64,000 nt of DNA, taken from contig JBAMJV010011129.1 in NCBI GenBank assembly GCA_037951105.1, positions 25,529 through 89,528 of the forward strand, given 5' to 3'. Positions 38,201-53,200 of this stretch are shown here, one piece after another. Position 1 is the first letter of the stretch. Every line of letters starts with the position of its first letter. Position numbers and translations under genes: made by a program. Source of the DNA: Echinarachnius parma. Taxonomy: Eukaryota; Echinodermata; Echinoidea; Clypeasteroida; Echinarachniidae. The notes under the pieces were generated by a model that saw only the letters and a program-made list of their open reading frames with translations, made no database searches and was not told where the DNA came from.

Positions 38201-41200
38201 AACTCGACTCCACTGTAATCTATCGAGGTAAACTCACGATATGTGTTGGATCGATCGAAGAGAGGTGCTTCGAAATATCTGAACAAAGGCCTTCTTATGA
38301 AATTGCATGCAGCAAACAAATTTCTCACGCTGTCACCTAGGCATCAAACGGCGGCACTTTGAAGTCGGTTGCGGTTAAGCGTGTTACGTGATATTATCGC
38401 TCGTAAACATCTCTGATGGATCTCCATTCGACTAGTACAAACATTCCGAACGCGACTATTTTTGATGCATTTTTGACTCGGGTATTCGGAAGTGGGACAG
38501 TTTGCGATCGCTACTTATAACTGAGCCAATGGGGATTACGTACCGTGCGTAAAAGTGCGCAAGATGGATCCACGCGTCTAATAACCCACGCATATATGCC
38601 TTTAAAGGGTACCACCACCCAAAACAAATATTCTAATAAATGAAAGGTATAAATCTTTAGTAGTCCATTCCATCAACAAGTTTACAAAAATATGTTTCCA
38701 GAAAAAAATATATAATTGGAAAATGCATCACCATTCTAAAGCATGCGTTCATGGGTCTGAATGTATGAAGACTATTTTGTCCAGAGCAAACAAATCGTCC
38801 GGGATTCTATTGTCTCCAGACGTACGCGTGAATAGCATTGGTGTACTCGCAAATGTTTGGCCCATACGAACCACGTAATAATAGTGGTTCCGTAAGTGGT
38901 GGTAATTAATTGCTTTGTTTATGAATTACACAACCCTTTGTAAAATGTTGGATATCTATTTGATATCACAAAACGATACCAAAACATATAAATATGTGTT
39001 GTTCTTTGCCTGGTGGTCCCCTTTAAACTAGTTAGAATCAACAAACTATAACCAGAGGTGGGAGGAGCATCTCTCTGCTATAACTAACAACCGATGGTGA
39101 GACATAAAACAAGGAAGAAGTGGGTGTGATCTTTTGCAACCCATGAGAAGGGCGTAACCTATTACCATGACAACTGAAACAAGCTCAATGCCTACAACAG
39201 AAATACTATGGCTCATGCCTTGCAAATTTAAAGTTGATGATGTGTCGTTTTTCTTACTCTGCTTCTGCAAACGTTTAAATGTTTAAACTTGGGTGTGAAA
39301 GGGGAATATCATAGCATCTGTCTCAACATGAGGAGTGGGTGTTTACTCTTCACACAGACAGAATTTGCATATCAATGGACAATCCAATTCACAGTTACAT
39401 GTAGGCTCAACAATCAAAAGGGAGATGGGGAGACAGTGTTAATACACTGTCTCACGTGTGTACAGAGTTCATTTTCTTGTACAAACACATGTATACTGTC
39501 AAGTTAGTACACTTGTACAGCTCAAGTATCTATTGACGTGCATTTCATTGTATTCATTTACGTAGAATACAATTACAATTATATACATGTATGTTGCACC
39601 TTATTGCCTAGGTTGTGAGTAGTTGCTTTCATTAGAAATTCACATTATATTAATCAAAACATCTTCAGAGAGTTAAAGACCGTGTACTGCAGTTCTGCAC
39701 AATTTACCATGGCATAGTTTTATCATGGAAAATGGTATCAACAAATTCCATTTCATCACCTTTTTCAATGGCTTGAAAATAAATATTTGATTAATGAAAT
39801 AATAATAATGATAATGTACACATATATTGTGTAGATATACTCTACTGTGCATAACATTTACATGTACATCTAACAGAAGAATAACAATTTGAAAAGGTGT
39901 ACATACTGAAGAGATATTTTTAAACTTTGTTTTAATATTGTCTATACTTGGAGACTGTCTAATACAAAGGGGTAAATTATTCAAGAGTATAGGAGCAGCA
40001 TAATTGTAAAATAACGGAAATTATACTTTGCAAATTATCTACCACAGAAAACAGTGTGGTTGTCTCCCTACAACTACAGCCTTAGACACAAACAAACTTT
40101 GTGTTTATGAACTGTAAGGTTAATGTACTATTCCCTTCTTATAATATTGAATAATTCAATAAAACAATATAACATGATACAGCAGACATGTTGAAAAATA
40201 AGGGTCTTAAATTCCTAATGCACTCGCTCAAGAGTTTGGTAAAGGTAAACTCTGTGCCTGGTTTTAACCCAGTCAGGGCTGGTCCTGAAAACACTCAGGC
40301 TTGTGTGTTTAATAAGCAACAATTGAATCTTCAATGGGTTAGTCCGTTAGTCAATTAATGGTCTTGGGCCCACACAGTTGTGACCTCAATAAGGAACTGA
40401 AAATAAAGCAATATGTTTATAATACTGTCATAAAACCTATTACTACTTTCATTCAAGAGACATAAAGTATTGGTTTACATTATGTGATGCATCTAGCCTA
40501 GCTGACATGCTAGAAATTGTTTCTTTCTTTCTAAATTGTGGCCCAATCAGGCAATTACATATATTTAGCACTTTAATGACCTAATGTATAACAAGCCTAA
40601 CACTACAGTAAACCTAGGCCTATATTACAAAGATAACTACTTAAATGTATGTTATATTTGGTTGCCCATACAGGCAACTAAAATTTTGCGTTAATTAAAT
40701 GTTGGTGGTTTGAAGGATAAAGCTAATTGTTTGTGTCCAGACTGGAGTCAGTGGGACAGCTAGAGCCAATGTCAAGCCCTGCCTATGTTAAGGCCTGGTC
40801 ACACAGGACACGACTAGACCCACGAATGCAGTACGCATTGGTACTAATCTATGGCAAGCCGTTTTTAACATTTAGTCTTATTTCTTGATCAAGAATTCAA
40901 TTCTTGATATCAAGAAATCGAATTCTTGATATCAAGAAATCGAATTCTTGATATCAAGAATTGATTTCTTGATATCAAGAATTGATTTCTTGATATCAAG
41001 AAAGACTTTTCTGTTGTTAAGCATTGGTAATTCTTTATATCAAGAAATGCATTCTTGATATCAATAATTTAATTTTTGATATCAAGAAATAGGAATAAAT
41101 GTTAAAACGGCTTGCCATAGATTCGTACCAATGCGTACTGCATTCGTGGGTCTAGTCGTGTCCTGTATGACCAGGCCTTAAAGTACTCTCTTAAGAGTCT

Positions 41201-44200
41201 TAGGGGTGGAGCCTGTCATGAATGTTAAATGTGTGAAACATTTGATACTCATTACAAAGCACACCATCTTTATCCGGTTAATCTCCTCCAGCCCTCCTCA
41301 GTGTGTGAGCTTCATTAATTGGGAAATTTGCACCTTGCTGGGTAGAATGACCTGGGCGGAAAACTGAACCCAAAGTCGAGACTCAAGTTTAAGAATTGAC
41401 CAGTCACTGCATGGCATGTAATTGCGTACATGTGCCCCAAATGTAATTTTCTAGAACAACAGTCTTGGAATTAACCTGGTGACCTTTGGGTTATTCGCTG
41501 CATGGTAGCGTGGAGCTATTCTGGGAACCGTGGTGAAGTTTCACAGCATTTCGGTCAGGTGCAGCTCTTTGAGAACTGGACCACAAAAACACATTTGACA
41601 GTGAAGTATGCACATGGACATGGTAATACGAGAACAGAGCATGCACCTCCGGCCCACCCTGTGAATAAAATCAGACTTGGATAGCTAAGGCAGATTTACC
41701 TTTTGCAATGCAGAATGGATGAATGATATTTTCTAGATCCTAACTCTTTGGTGGCCATTGGTACCAGGGCCACCGATAATGCAAAGCCCTGATCTATTCA
41801 AGACAAGAACTTTAAATCTTCAACATTCACTATAAATAAATGTGGAAATGCACCAAAGTTTGTTCCTCATTTAGATCTATCCACTGAGAGAAGTGTAACC
41901 TATTTTCTTGACCTCCTAAAATTGTTGTGGAAAACATATAATCGGTACTCCTACATGTATAATAACAGGATCTCTGACAGATTTACAATAATACCACTAT
42001 GCTTGTTCTGTTACCCCCTGGGCCCTGGCAGGCAGGGTGAGCCAAATACAAAGTCACAATTCAATCAGATTTAAAAGAAACAGAACTCAATCATAAATAA
42101 AGATTTATCAGATCTATAAAAGTACTGAAATAAGATGGGAAATAGTTCGAGTGAAAAGTCAATGTCTCTTGCCCTCTTTGAAACTTTCATGAGAAGGATT
42201 TATAGAAAAGAATGGAAACGTTATAAATGGAAGGTAGTGTTCAGTACACACCCAAAATGCATAATGGCTTCAGGGCAACTCGGCAACTCAGGTTGAATAC
42301 AAACTAGTTCATCCCACAAACTAGAAATATTGCAAAAGGGGATGAAAACAGATAAACACAATGTATTATGGATAATGAGGTCAATAACCAGCACTTAATG
42401 TTAGGCAAAATAGCATGCCATTTTAGGGGAAATGTTTCTAAAATTGGGGATTCGTCAATGAGTGATTGATCTCCTTTGTGGTGAAGGAATTTGAGGTCAT
42501 AATAAAACAGGTCGCTGAGTAAAAGAGGAAATCAATACACATTTTATTACCAAAATTTCATTTGAATTAAAATCAGATATATATTCCTTTTGTAGTTTTT
42601 GACTTCCATTCAAGCACAACAACAATTGGCAACTTTTCTAAATGTTCTTTAATGATTTTTGGGGTGTATAATATAGTAACAACTCAAACAATAATACATT
42701 GTGCCTGTTGCTAAGTACTGGTATCACTAAATGGTTAGTAAATATGTAACTAACTAGTGCTATCTTGGTCAGCTCAATTTATTGGCAAGATAGTGGTTAG
42801 GAAAATATGTCACAAGAAACTGTTTGGTTGTCACGACTAACAAGCCTTGGATTTAAAAAAAAGGGCCTGAAAGATGGAACGTTCACTACATAAGTAGCCA
42901 CCATTACACTAATTAGGACTAGATTTGCTATACATCATAATGATTTTGTTTCAGAGTAACTATAAGCAATCAGCATGCCATAAACCATGGCACATAAAAT
43001 GTACTCCATCCTCAAAGTCAACTTCAAAAGAACAATGTTCCATCACTGGTCACAGAAATACCAGATGGCTTATTAACTGAAGTTTAACACACAAGTTCTT
43101 CATTTATGGAAGACAACAGAAAATTATAATTTCATGGGATTGTCAATTTAGAGTACTTACAATTAAGCACAGCCATCAACCCAATTATCAAAGGAATGAA
43201 ACATTCAACTACCAAGCCATTACCATAAAAACGCCAACACCCCATCAATGGAATGGAATAACTTCATTCATGAAAGTCTGGACAGTAAAACTAAAAATAG
43301 AATATTGCGATGGTGTTGTTTCTCTATATCTGAAATTGGCCATCAAAGTAAATTTTTGCAAACAAAGGCGTGTGAAATTTACTCCATGATACTCAAAGTC
43401 CAAACCAAACTTGAAAAGAATAAAATTCACTGTACAGTTAATGTAGTTCTCTACCATTATCAGCAAATGGAACCTTTACTCTCTTTGTGGAATTTTTGGA
43501 TAGTATTTCTTCATAGAGATGCTGAATAAGAAATCAATTGTAGTTTACTAAATATTTAAAAACTGACCAGAAATGTATACAAGAGCCCCAGGGGGGCACG
43601 ACGCTCACCTGAGGTCAATCAATTCACATCTGGCGCATGTTCTCTCTGGCACCCTCAGAAGATATGAAATCAGTTGAAATCATGCTAAAATCTATAATGT
43701 GATGTACTATTTAATCAATAACTTTTGATCCCCTGTACCTAACATTATGATTTACCATAATGTTTGGGTGAATCATAAAAAAAGACAGACACACATATAA
43801 GACAAAGCTTAACACATTTCACCAGCCACTGACCACTTCAGCATATTAACCCCACTCACATAGGGACCCTATGGGGCCATTCTGCGATATGACAACTTGC
43901 ATTGTCATTTACCGTAAATCTCCGTGTGTACGGCGCACTCGTGTATAAGGCGCACCCCCTACTTTCTAAAAAAAAGAAATTTTGTTTTGGGACACTTACT
44001 TACAAAGATCTTCAATTATGAGAAAAATTTATAACAAATTGTTAATTATTAGATAATTGCATATATAATGAGTACTGCTGCTCATGAATGTATGAATATT
44101 CATTAGTAATTTGCTTAATAAACTTGAATTTTTTACCTATTTTTTACCTATCTTATATATTATTTTTTTTTGCTGTACCTGTGTATAAGGCGCACCCCCA

Positions 44201-47200
44201 ACTTTTTCTATTTGTTTCCGACGGAAAAAAGTGCGCCTTATACACGGAGATTTAGGGTATATAGATACCTACATGTTACAAAATGTCCAGATTGTAATAC
44301 TTGTTGATGTGGAGAAGAAAATATTTGAAATTCATTTCACATTTCCTACGAGCCATTCTTGGGTCCCATGCAGCTAGGTAAGAATAAGACTAGTTATGTG
44401 AGGTGTACAGGAAGAAAGAGCATAAATTCCTTTATTTTTAGAGCCCTATTTTGTTACTCTACCTGCTTTAGTTATGTTTTAATGATTTTTATTATTGTGT
44501 AAATAACTATAATTTAGAAAAAATCCTCAAATTGGCAACACATTGTGATACATGTATTTGTGAAAGATGATTCCTGCCATGTTTGGTTGGAATCTAATCA
44601 TTGATTCTGGAGAAGAAGATGAAAATGTATATTTCCTGTGGTAGGACCCCCCAAAAAACTCTTACGCCCACAGGACCCTTATGGGGCCACCCACAAAAAT
44701 CTTGTGAACAACTTTCATTCTTCATCAATAGAGGCATCTAAATATGAAATATCAGGTCTGTCATACTTCTGGATCTTGAGAAGAAGATATTTAAAATTAA
44801 CATATTTTTTACACTTGGTGCCCTCCCCCAGGGCCCCCCTGAGGGCCACGCCCACCATTTTAGCAACTTCGATTCCTCTACCCCTAAGGATGATTCCTGC
44901 CATGTTTGGTTGGAATCTAATCATTGGTTCTGGAGAAGAAGATGAAAATGTATATTTCCTATGGTAGGGCCCCAAAAAAAACTGTTACGCCCACAGGGCC
45001 CTTGTGGGGCCACCCACAAAAATCTTGTGAACAACTTTCATTCTTCATCAATAGAGGCATCTACATATGAAATATCAGGTCTGTCATACTTCTGGATCTT
45101 GAGAAGAAGATGTTTAAAATTTACATATTTTTTACACTTGGTGCCCTCCTCCAGGGCCCCCCTGGGGGCCACGCCCACCATTTTAGCAACTTTGGTTCCT
45201 CTACCCCTAAAGATGATTCCTGCCATGTTTGGTTGGAATCTAATCATTGATTCTGGAGAAGAAGATGAAAATGTATATTTCCTATGGTAGGGCCCAAAAA
45301 AAAACTGTTACGCCCACAGGGCCCTTGTGGGGCCACCCACAAAAATCTTGTGAACAACTTTCATTCTTCATCAATAGAGGCATCTACATATGAAATATCA
45401 GGTCTGTCATACTTCTGGATCTTGAGAAGAAGATGTTTAAAATTTACATATTTTTTACACTTGGTGCCCTCCTCCAGGGCCCCCCTGGGGGCCACGCCCA
45501 CCATTTTAGCAACTTTGGTTCCTCTACCCCTAAAGATGATTCCTGCCATGTTTGGTTGGAATCTAATCATTGATTCTGGAGAAGAAGATGAAAATGTATA
45601 TTTCCTATGGTAGGGCCCCCAAAAAAACTGTTACGCCCACAGGGCCCTTATGGGACCACCCACAAAAATCTTGTGAACAACTTTCATTCTTCATCAATAG
45701 AGGCATCTAAATATGAAATATCAGGTCTGTCATACTTCTGGATCTTGAGAAGAAGATGTTTAAAATTTACATATTTTTTACATTTGGTGCCCTCCCCCAG
45801 GGCCCCCCTGGGGGCCACGCCCACCATTTTAGCAACTTTGGTTCCTCTACCCCTAAATATGATTCCTGCCAAGTTTGGTTGGAATCCGATCATTGGTTCT
45901 GGAGAAGAAGATGAAAATGTAAAAAGTTTACGGACGACGGACGACGCACGACGGACGACGCACGACGGACGACGGACGACGGACGACAGACAAAAAGCGA
46001 TCACAATAGCTCACTTGAGCCTTTGGCTCAGGTGAGCTAATAAATGGGGGGTCTCGGGTTCCAATCTCGGGGGAAGCATTATATTCTTTGCTTATTTTCA
46101 TGTATTATAAGATACACATTTTAATATGTATGCATAATTTACATGTTCTAAAAATAATCAGCCATTATCAACACTGCAGCAATGTGGTAATATCCTGCTC
46201 TTTCATCCACCCTCCGGGTTTTATTGATCTTTTTATGCACCCATGGCCCACCAGCCATCCTTTTACCAGATGTGAAAGAGCGAAACAATGGGGCACAAAA
46301 GACTCCCCAGGATGGCTTCTAATCGGCTCTGAGAAATAAAAAGAGTACTGGTATCACACCTATTCAGGGTGCCCACAGCCATTGTACCCCATTGAATGGG
46401 AGAATCAGCCAACGAAAACCACAACCAGCAACCAGTCCTTGAAAACCACAGACACAACAAATGAGTCCGTATTATTTTGATAAATCACCTTTGAAGTTTT
46501 TTTTTTAAACAAACTGTGTGTAGATTTGGCCTACAAGGGCTGATGACAAAGTTGGGTTTTGATTAATTGGTAATGGCAATGCAAATACTTGTAATACAAA
46601 AAATGGGCATGTGGGCCTGAGATAAGAATCTCTTGGCAACTGAGAGTTTCTACATTACCTTACATGTCATCTTTTTTGCCATAGTATAAACCCATGTCAG
46701 CACTGCAGTATGAACTACAGCAACGCACCAATTGATACAATTTGACTTTTAGCTGAAGTGCATATTACTGTCCCATACACTGTGATTAGAGCATTTTATT
46801 ACACCTCCAAAGTAACATCTCTAGGTAATGTGTCCTCTGACAATGTGTTTAATCAAATTTAAGAAATCAAGAAAAAGATTTTAAAATCAAAACTGTTTAG
46901 ATCTAGCTAGGCTTCACTGCTACTGATCAGATACAAAATGCAACAGAACAAGTCAACACAAGGGTTTATCCCTTTGAAAAGGAAATGAATGTCAAGGAAT
47001 AAAGCCAATTTAAATATTTTAAATTTTAAATAAAGCCATGTTTGACATACAAATTATCTTTTCAAAATCCGAAATCTAGGTCTCGGAAGGACTTCACTTT
47101 GAATGATCTGGACAAAAAGATTTAACTGTCGCATACAAACTACAACATTTAAAGGTAGTTCAAATTCGTCAAATGAGATGCGCGGCGCCATCTTGCATAC

Positions 47201-50200
47201 GCCTTGCGCACGGTGCGTGATGCACGTTAGCTCAGTGTCATGCGGTGCGCGCAAACTAACCCAGTTCAAAATGGCGACCCGCTATGTAGCATCCCCACGC
47301 TTGATGCCCTTTAAGAAGCAAAAACATGTATTTTTTAAGTCAAGTCAACCCTTCTTTAAACATGACAGATAATACACAGATGACACAGATGCTCTCAGGA
47401 AATCTCGATGAAACTCAATTTCCTACAGAGATTACAATTCCTCCTACTTACGTATATAATGTGACTGATATTCAATAACAACATGTCAAACCATTTCAAA
47501 AATCAGGATTTCAAGTTATTGTGAGCTAATTCAAGAGTACTGATGACCAATTTTCTTATGTTTTTTGTTCTGTTTTCTTAGGATCTTATGTCAAAGTTAA
47601 CACAAATTAATTATGCTATAAAGAAATAAATAATCATTCAGACAAAATTAACATTTTCATTTCTCCACTTCATTTGTTTGTTCCCCCCATTTTGTTTATA
47701 TCATGGATAACAGACCAAGGGTGAATGTTTGATTTATTGGTAAATATAACAGGAAAAGTGGCTATTTCTTTAGTCTGTTTGGGTAATTATTTCAGGCAAT
47801 TAGTTATGTCTTTGGACGAGAAAATGCATGATCCATTTACATTAGACAAGCAAAACAAAAACAAAGTTAACTTGTAGCACCTTGCCTGAGAGTCCAGAGA
47901 CATTTACTTTTTATTTTCCTCGATCAAAACTTCACACCACAATGAATAACATCATAATTATGATGTTATTCATTTTGATTGAGTAACTTGGACATACTTT
48001 GTTCAAAGAATGTACAGCACTTGGTCTTGCCTAATTTGGTATGCTTTTGCAGCACTAGCATTATTTCCATTTAATAGGAGCACACATAATTTATCAACCC
48101 ATTTCTTACAGGAACTGAATGGGTTATGTATAAAGTCTATGGGGATTTCAGAATCTTGAATAGGTTAAGTGACTCCGACATTTTCATAAGAAATGTTTGG
48201 TCAAACCCTACCCATTTATGACAAGTGCCCGTTTAAACATTACCCCATCACTTGACATCAGTGCTAAGTTCTGCTAAGCCTAGATATTGAATGCATACAA
48301 ATTGTACAGTTCTAAATTGTGTAAGTTTTGTAAATTCCTAACAAAGTAAAGTTTCTATAGTTCTAGATGTATTTACATTATTATTTAGCCAGACAGTTGT
48401 AAGGTTGTCACTCAGTAAACATAAATTGTCATATTAAAAAATTAATTAAAAATGATACTGAAATGTACATACCACAATTTACATATCAATTTGCATTGAA
48501 ACTACTATCTAGCATTCTCATATGACTGTATACTAGTAGGGTATACTATACATTGTAGGGAGTGCCAAAGTCAACAAACAGAAATTATCATAGCACAATT
48601 TTCTCTCTGAGCACAATGCATACATCATGTACTGATTAACATGAAATTTTGCAAGTGTACATACTATATTGAGTGTGAATGTGCATACCCAATGACAATG
48701 ATTTATTAAACAATATATATAAATTAAATGTGTTACAAGTTTTTTGCCCAGGTGGGCAGGTAAAATCAGGAATGTTCACATTTTACTGGCCCAGAATTTT
48801 ATTCTGGTGGTTCCAAAATAAATGAAAAGACTGATTTGGTTGCCTATATATTTGGGCAAGTAACATTTGGCATAATTAATAACGTTTGCCCAAAGTCCAA
48901 AGCTAATTTTTAGTAGCCCAGGGCCAGCAAGCCAGTTGCTTATTTTGAGCACTGGCATACAATATATCAGTGGAAAAAATAATGTTTTTTTCCAAGCCTT
49001 TTGCCTGCATTGAATTGGCACAACACTGATCACTATATTTGATTTAGGATCAACTAATTAGAGATGTACAACTAGATCCTACACATAATAAGGCTACAAT
49101 AGATAGAACCAAATGCACACAAATCTGTTCTACTTTTTAAAATGAAATTTGTAGGTCAACCAAAGACTAATTGCAATAACGTGCACAAATATTCCTTTTC
49201 TCACATGAGCAGCAACTCGGAAAATCCTTTTCATGTTTAATGAAGCGAGATTAATGCATTTTGCTCAATGCTTAATAAAGTAACAAAAAACTTGTAATTG
49301 AATCTAAAAAAGGGTTCAACTGTTGAAAATCACACAATGAAGATTGTGAACCAATGTACCATGCAATTGTATTCACCATAAAACTTCTGATGCGCCAAAT
49401 TTTATTTCCCCATTTATTCTTATAATGATCAATTTTAGTGCTCACTCATCATGGATCTAAAGACTTGCATTGATGAATACATAATTTGTGTACTATCTTC
49501 CCTGGAAAGAGCTCCTTTTGTAAATGTGTACCCTCCACTAGGATTTCAAATACAACCCTGCTCAGTCTTGATATATTGTAAATTTAAGACTGGAAAACAT
49601 TTGTAATTTTGAATAAAATGCAAAATATAGATCTTTACTTTAGCCTATTTAGGTCGTAACCATCTTGTTATAGTCCCTCATAACATTCTCCATTATTTAT
49701 TTTTGTCAGTAAAGGGTACAAAGGGAACTCTTGTCTGATAACCATCATTCAATCATAACCATCATCATCACTATAATCAACCCTCGAAATTAACTTTTTT
49801 TGCTGGTGGCCCGGTCGGGCCAGTAAAATTAGTATTTTTCCAATTTTGGTGGCCCGAAACCAAAATCTACTGGCCCGAAAAAAATAAGGAAAAACAAAAG
49901 TAAAATTAAAACAATAACCATATTCATAGTTTCAGGGTACTGGGCAATGTTTAGCCTCATTTGTTATTCCAATGCTCGAAATTATCTTTTTTTCTGGTGG
50001 CCCGAAAATAAAATTTACAAACAAAGAAAAACAATGGTCATGACTACTTGGTCATTAATTGGTAAATTATGGAAGTTATGTGTTAAAATTACCACCATCA
50101 TTAAAGAAATCCATCACTGAATAAACAAAACAAAACCTAGAATCGAGCAGTTTCATCTAAGAGTCATCAACTGATGAAACTAAGCTCTTTTCCATGTACG

Positions 50201-53200
50201 ATTTTGTTATTTTATGGTCCATAAAATCTCCAACACAAAAAAACACACATGGGACTGAGCATAGCTAAGAAGTAGGATAACTTTTCAAATCGGGAAATGA
50301 AATCACTTAAATCTTTGTTATTTTACAAGCTAAAATAATTCCAAGTAGTCACAAATCTCTACCTTGTAAAAATGATTCCTTCTAATACCTTCAAAAATAT
50401 AAATAATGATCCGAAAGATGAAATTATTCCCCTTTATTGACGGTATCGCGGACGGTATCGCAAAGCAATATGAATGAATGTGAAAAGTTAGACATGTGTT
50501 TTGATAGGTCTTAGTATGCACACATACTCCCTCTGTGGATTGGTTGTTCTATGTTTATATTCTACATGTTGCAAAGGCTTCCAGGGGGTGTGTGGGAAAT
50601 TAAGAAAACAGCATAAGCATGCTTTTACTTTTAGTCATTACACACCTCTGGAAGTTGTTTAATTTTACCATGATTTATCATGCAAGAAGTAGATAATTCA
50701 AGGGAGAGTGTTCATATGAGGAAATAGCACATCTTATGTAGGCATAAATAAGGATTAATTCAACTAGCGCAAGTGCGCTTGCGACTTTTTATGTCCGTCC
50801 TTTTCATTTCTTGCAAATATTTAAATGACAATTAAAGTGTTTTTAAGAGGTGTCAAACTTGAGATTCATATTCCTTGATGTTGTCTTCTTATGGTTTAAA
50901 CATTTGGTGGCCCGATCGGGCCACCAAACTTTGGCATTTTCATGTTTTTACTGGCCCGACCGCAACTTTTACTGGCCCCGGGCCATCGGGCCTACGCCAA
51001 TTTCGAGCGTTGCTATAATAGTCATCTCTTTTGTGATCTGTAAACTTATTCTCTTCAAACATTCATCACTACATCATTCAATCATGGTTATAGAATGTTA
51101 CTACTTGTGTTTGGAAAGTAAGTTCTTGCAAAGACTTGCATGTCTTGTGAGTCTGTAAGTCTTGTAAGTCTTAAACTAAAGGGACTTAGTAACATTGTCC
51201 AAATCCTCAAAATTCCCTTTTGTTAAAAAGATATTTAGGATTGAAGTGCTCAGATGTTAAATTATATCCAATGGATCGCCGAAACTGTTTAAAAAGTGAG
51301 TGTAATGAGTTAGTGAATATCACTTTGCATTTTTGCTCATTACTTGGCCATATAATTCCATTTAACTTGAAATTTTCACACACCAAGTGGACATATCATA
51401 TACATTGTATCAACCATTCATCACTTTTTGCACATGCTAACGAAGTTACTAGATCCCTTTAAGTTGTTTAACAATGCACTGGAAATCAATATTACAAAAA
51501 AGTGAAAACAAAAAGAATGGGGTCACAATAAACATCATATCAATCATTTGCATTTTCATCAGAACTCATTTTCATTCTCTTGATCACAGTTCAATACTTC
51601 AATGTCAACTTCCTGGATCTTGGGTACAGTAAACCTTACAACAGAGCATGTTATAATATTAGTATGCAGTTTGGGTTTAATCCCTTGGACAGTCACTCAT
51701 TACAGACATCTATGTACAGTTGTGTGTAGCAGGATTTGCATCTAGACAATGCATGGGTGGCTGGTAGCAGAGACTTTTCAACACATGTGCATTGTCTTAC
51801 TACTCTGTGTTGTCTGCGCTACAGGGAATTGCGACATGGGGTGTAAATGGTCCATTTACAATATTGCAGATCTATGTGAAACTTACCATGGGGTGAAGAG
51901 GATGGGCGCTTCCGTTCCTTCTGTTCCCCTTCCCTCCAGTTTGATGCAACAATATTATCCGACGAGGAGGAATGCCTCATCTTTCCCGAAACCTCGACCG
52001 ACTTCACAGACATCGATAACGACTCCTCGTCATCCAGCAGAGAGCGGTCTGGAGGGATGATGGTGGAATAGGGTCGTTGCTGGTGCCGCTGTGATGGTGC
52101 GCTTCCCGGGACGGGGGCGCTGCTTCGCAGACCGTGGATATTTTGGAAAGAGGAGCTCAGCGTCTCCACAAAGTCCGCGTCATCGACGAAGACCACGGAA
52201 TCGCTGTCCTCTTCGCCATGGATGCTCGGGTCAAAAGATCCCGGGCGGCTCAAACGGGGAGGGCGCTTGAGATTCAACTCAGACTGAGATTCTGGCAATA
52301 TGCTCGGATCCGGAACTGGGCCATCGTCCAATATTCCTGTCGTAGCACTGCGGTTCCTAGAGAGGATTCGCTTCTCGTTGTTTTCTTGTTTGATTTTTGC
52401 GCATCTCAGCTCCGTCTTGGTCAACCTCACCCCACCATTGTTACCACCGGCAACTCGATTTGAGAGATTGTACCGGACAGTGATGTCAGTCCCATTTCTG
52501 ACAGATTCAATGGCTGCAGACTTGGCCGATACTCTTCTTTCGGGGTCTATGATACTACTGAGGGCAGCAGAGTGTCGGCCAGGACTTGCAGGAAATGATC
52601 CAGACTTATCGTACCTGGGAGAATGTACAAGTTGTGAGTTGGAATGTCGATATGAACTCCGCCCAATCTGCCTTGATTTCAATGTTATGAGAAGGCGGTT
52701 TGGTATCTGCATGACCATGTACACATCATCTAAAGTTTTGTAAGAAATGTCTACATTATTCACATACAATATTTCATCTCCTACACGAATCAGTCCAGAG
52801 TCTTCAACAAGTCCACCAAGCATCAGTCTGGAAACAAATATTCCATCTGCTCGGTCGATTCCGTCTCCTTCTCTGATGTAAAATCCCAGCGTTTCGCCTG
52901 GAATTTTCATGATTTCTACCGTCCGCAAGAGGAATGATCCTCCTTGTATTTCCCTCTCCTGTATCATACTTATTCTGGGCTTTCCACCATTCATTCTGCT
53001 ATCTAAATGTACAATGAGCCGGTCTAAATTTTCAAATTCTTCTGCCTTTGAGTTTGACATATCCGCGAAATGTTCCCTTTCCGCTGCCTGTATTGCCTGC
53101 ACTGTCTCGCTGGTGATGCCGCTGACATGCCGAAAGCCTGCCGGTCCGTCGATTTGTAACTCCCGGCTGTCTGTGCGAATTCCTTCCTCCGAACTCGAAT

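Larger units (their letters stand above)
43580..46042 (+). mobile_element. Composite element with CACCTGAG / CAGGTGAGC ends
   Basis: It begins GGGGGGCACGACGCTCACCT, then GAGG. It ends AATAGCTCACTTGAGCCTTT, then GGCTCAGGTGAGCTAA, so CTCACCTGAG and CTCAGGTGAG are inverted at the ends. Inside are a nested MITE, a 323-bp tandem array and a GGACGACGG simple repeat. Similar ends are common in marine invertebrate repeats (from memory, not checked). Confidence 0.6.

Noticed and set aside
44638-45613. Repeated 109-aa frames with near-identical sequence
   Set aside because: They follow the 323-bp tandem array, start in its variable G/A region, and have no protein-like conservation beyond DNA identity.
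47147-47315. CpG-rich block between TTTAAAGG and CCTTTAAG as another TTAA MITE
   Set aside because: The candidate ends (AGGTAGTTC and its expected inverse) do not match well, and no second copy is in the window.
52134-52743. Plus-strand open frames of 109 and 147 aa
   Set aside because: Antisense to the syd-1 PDZ exon.
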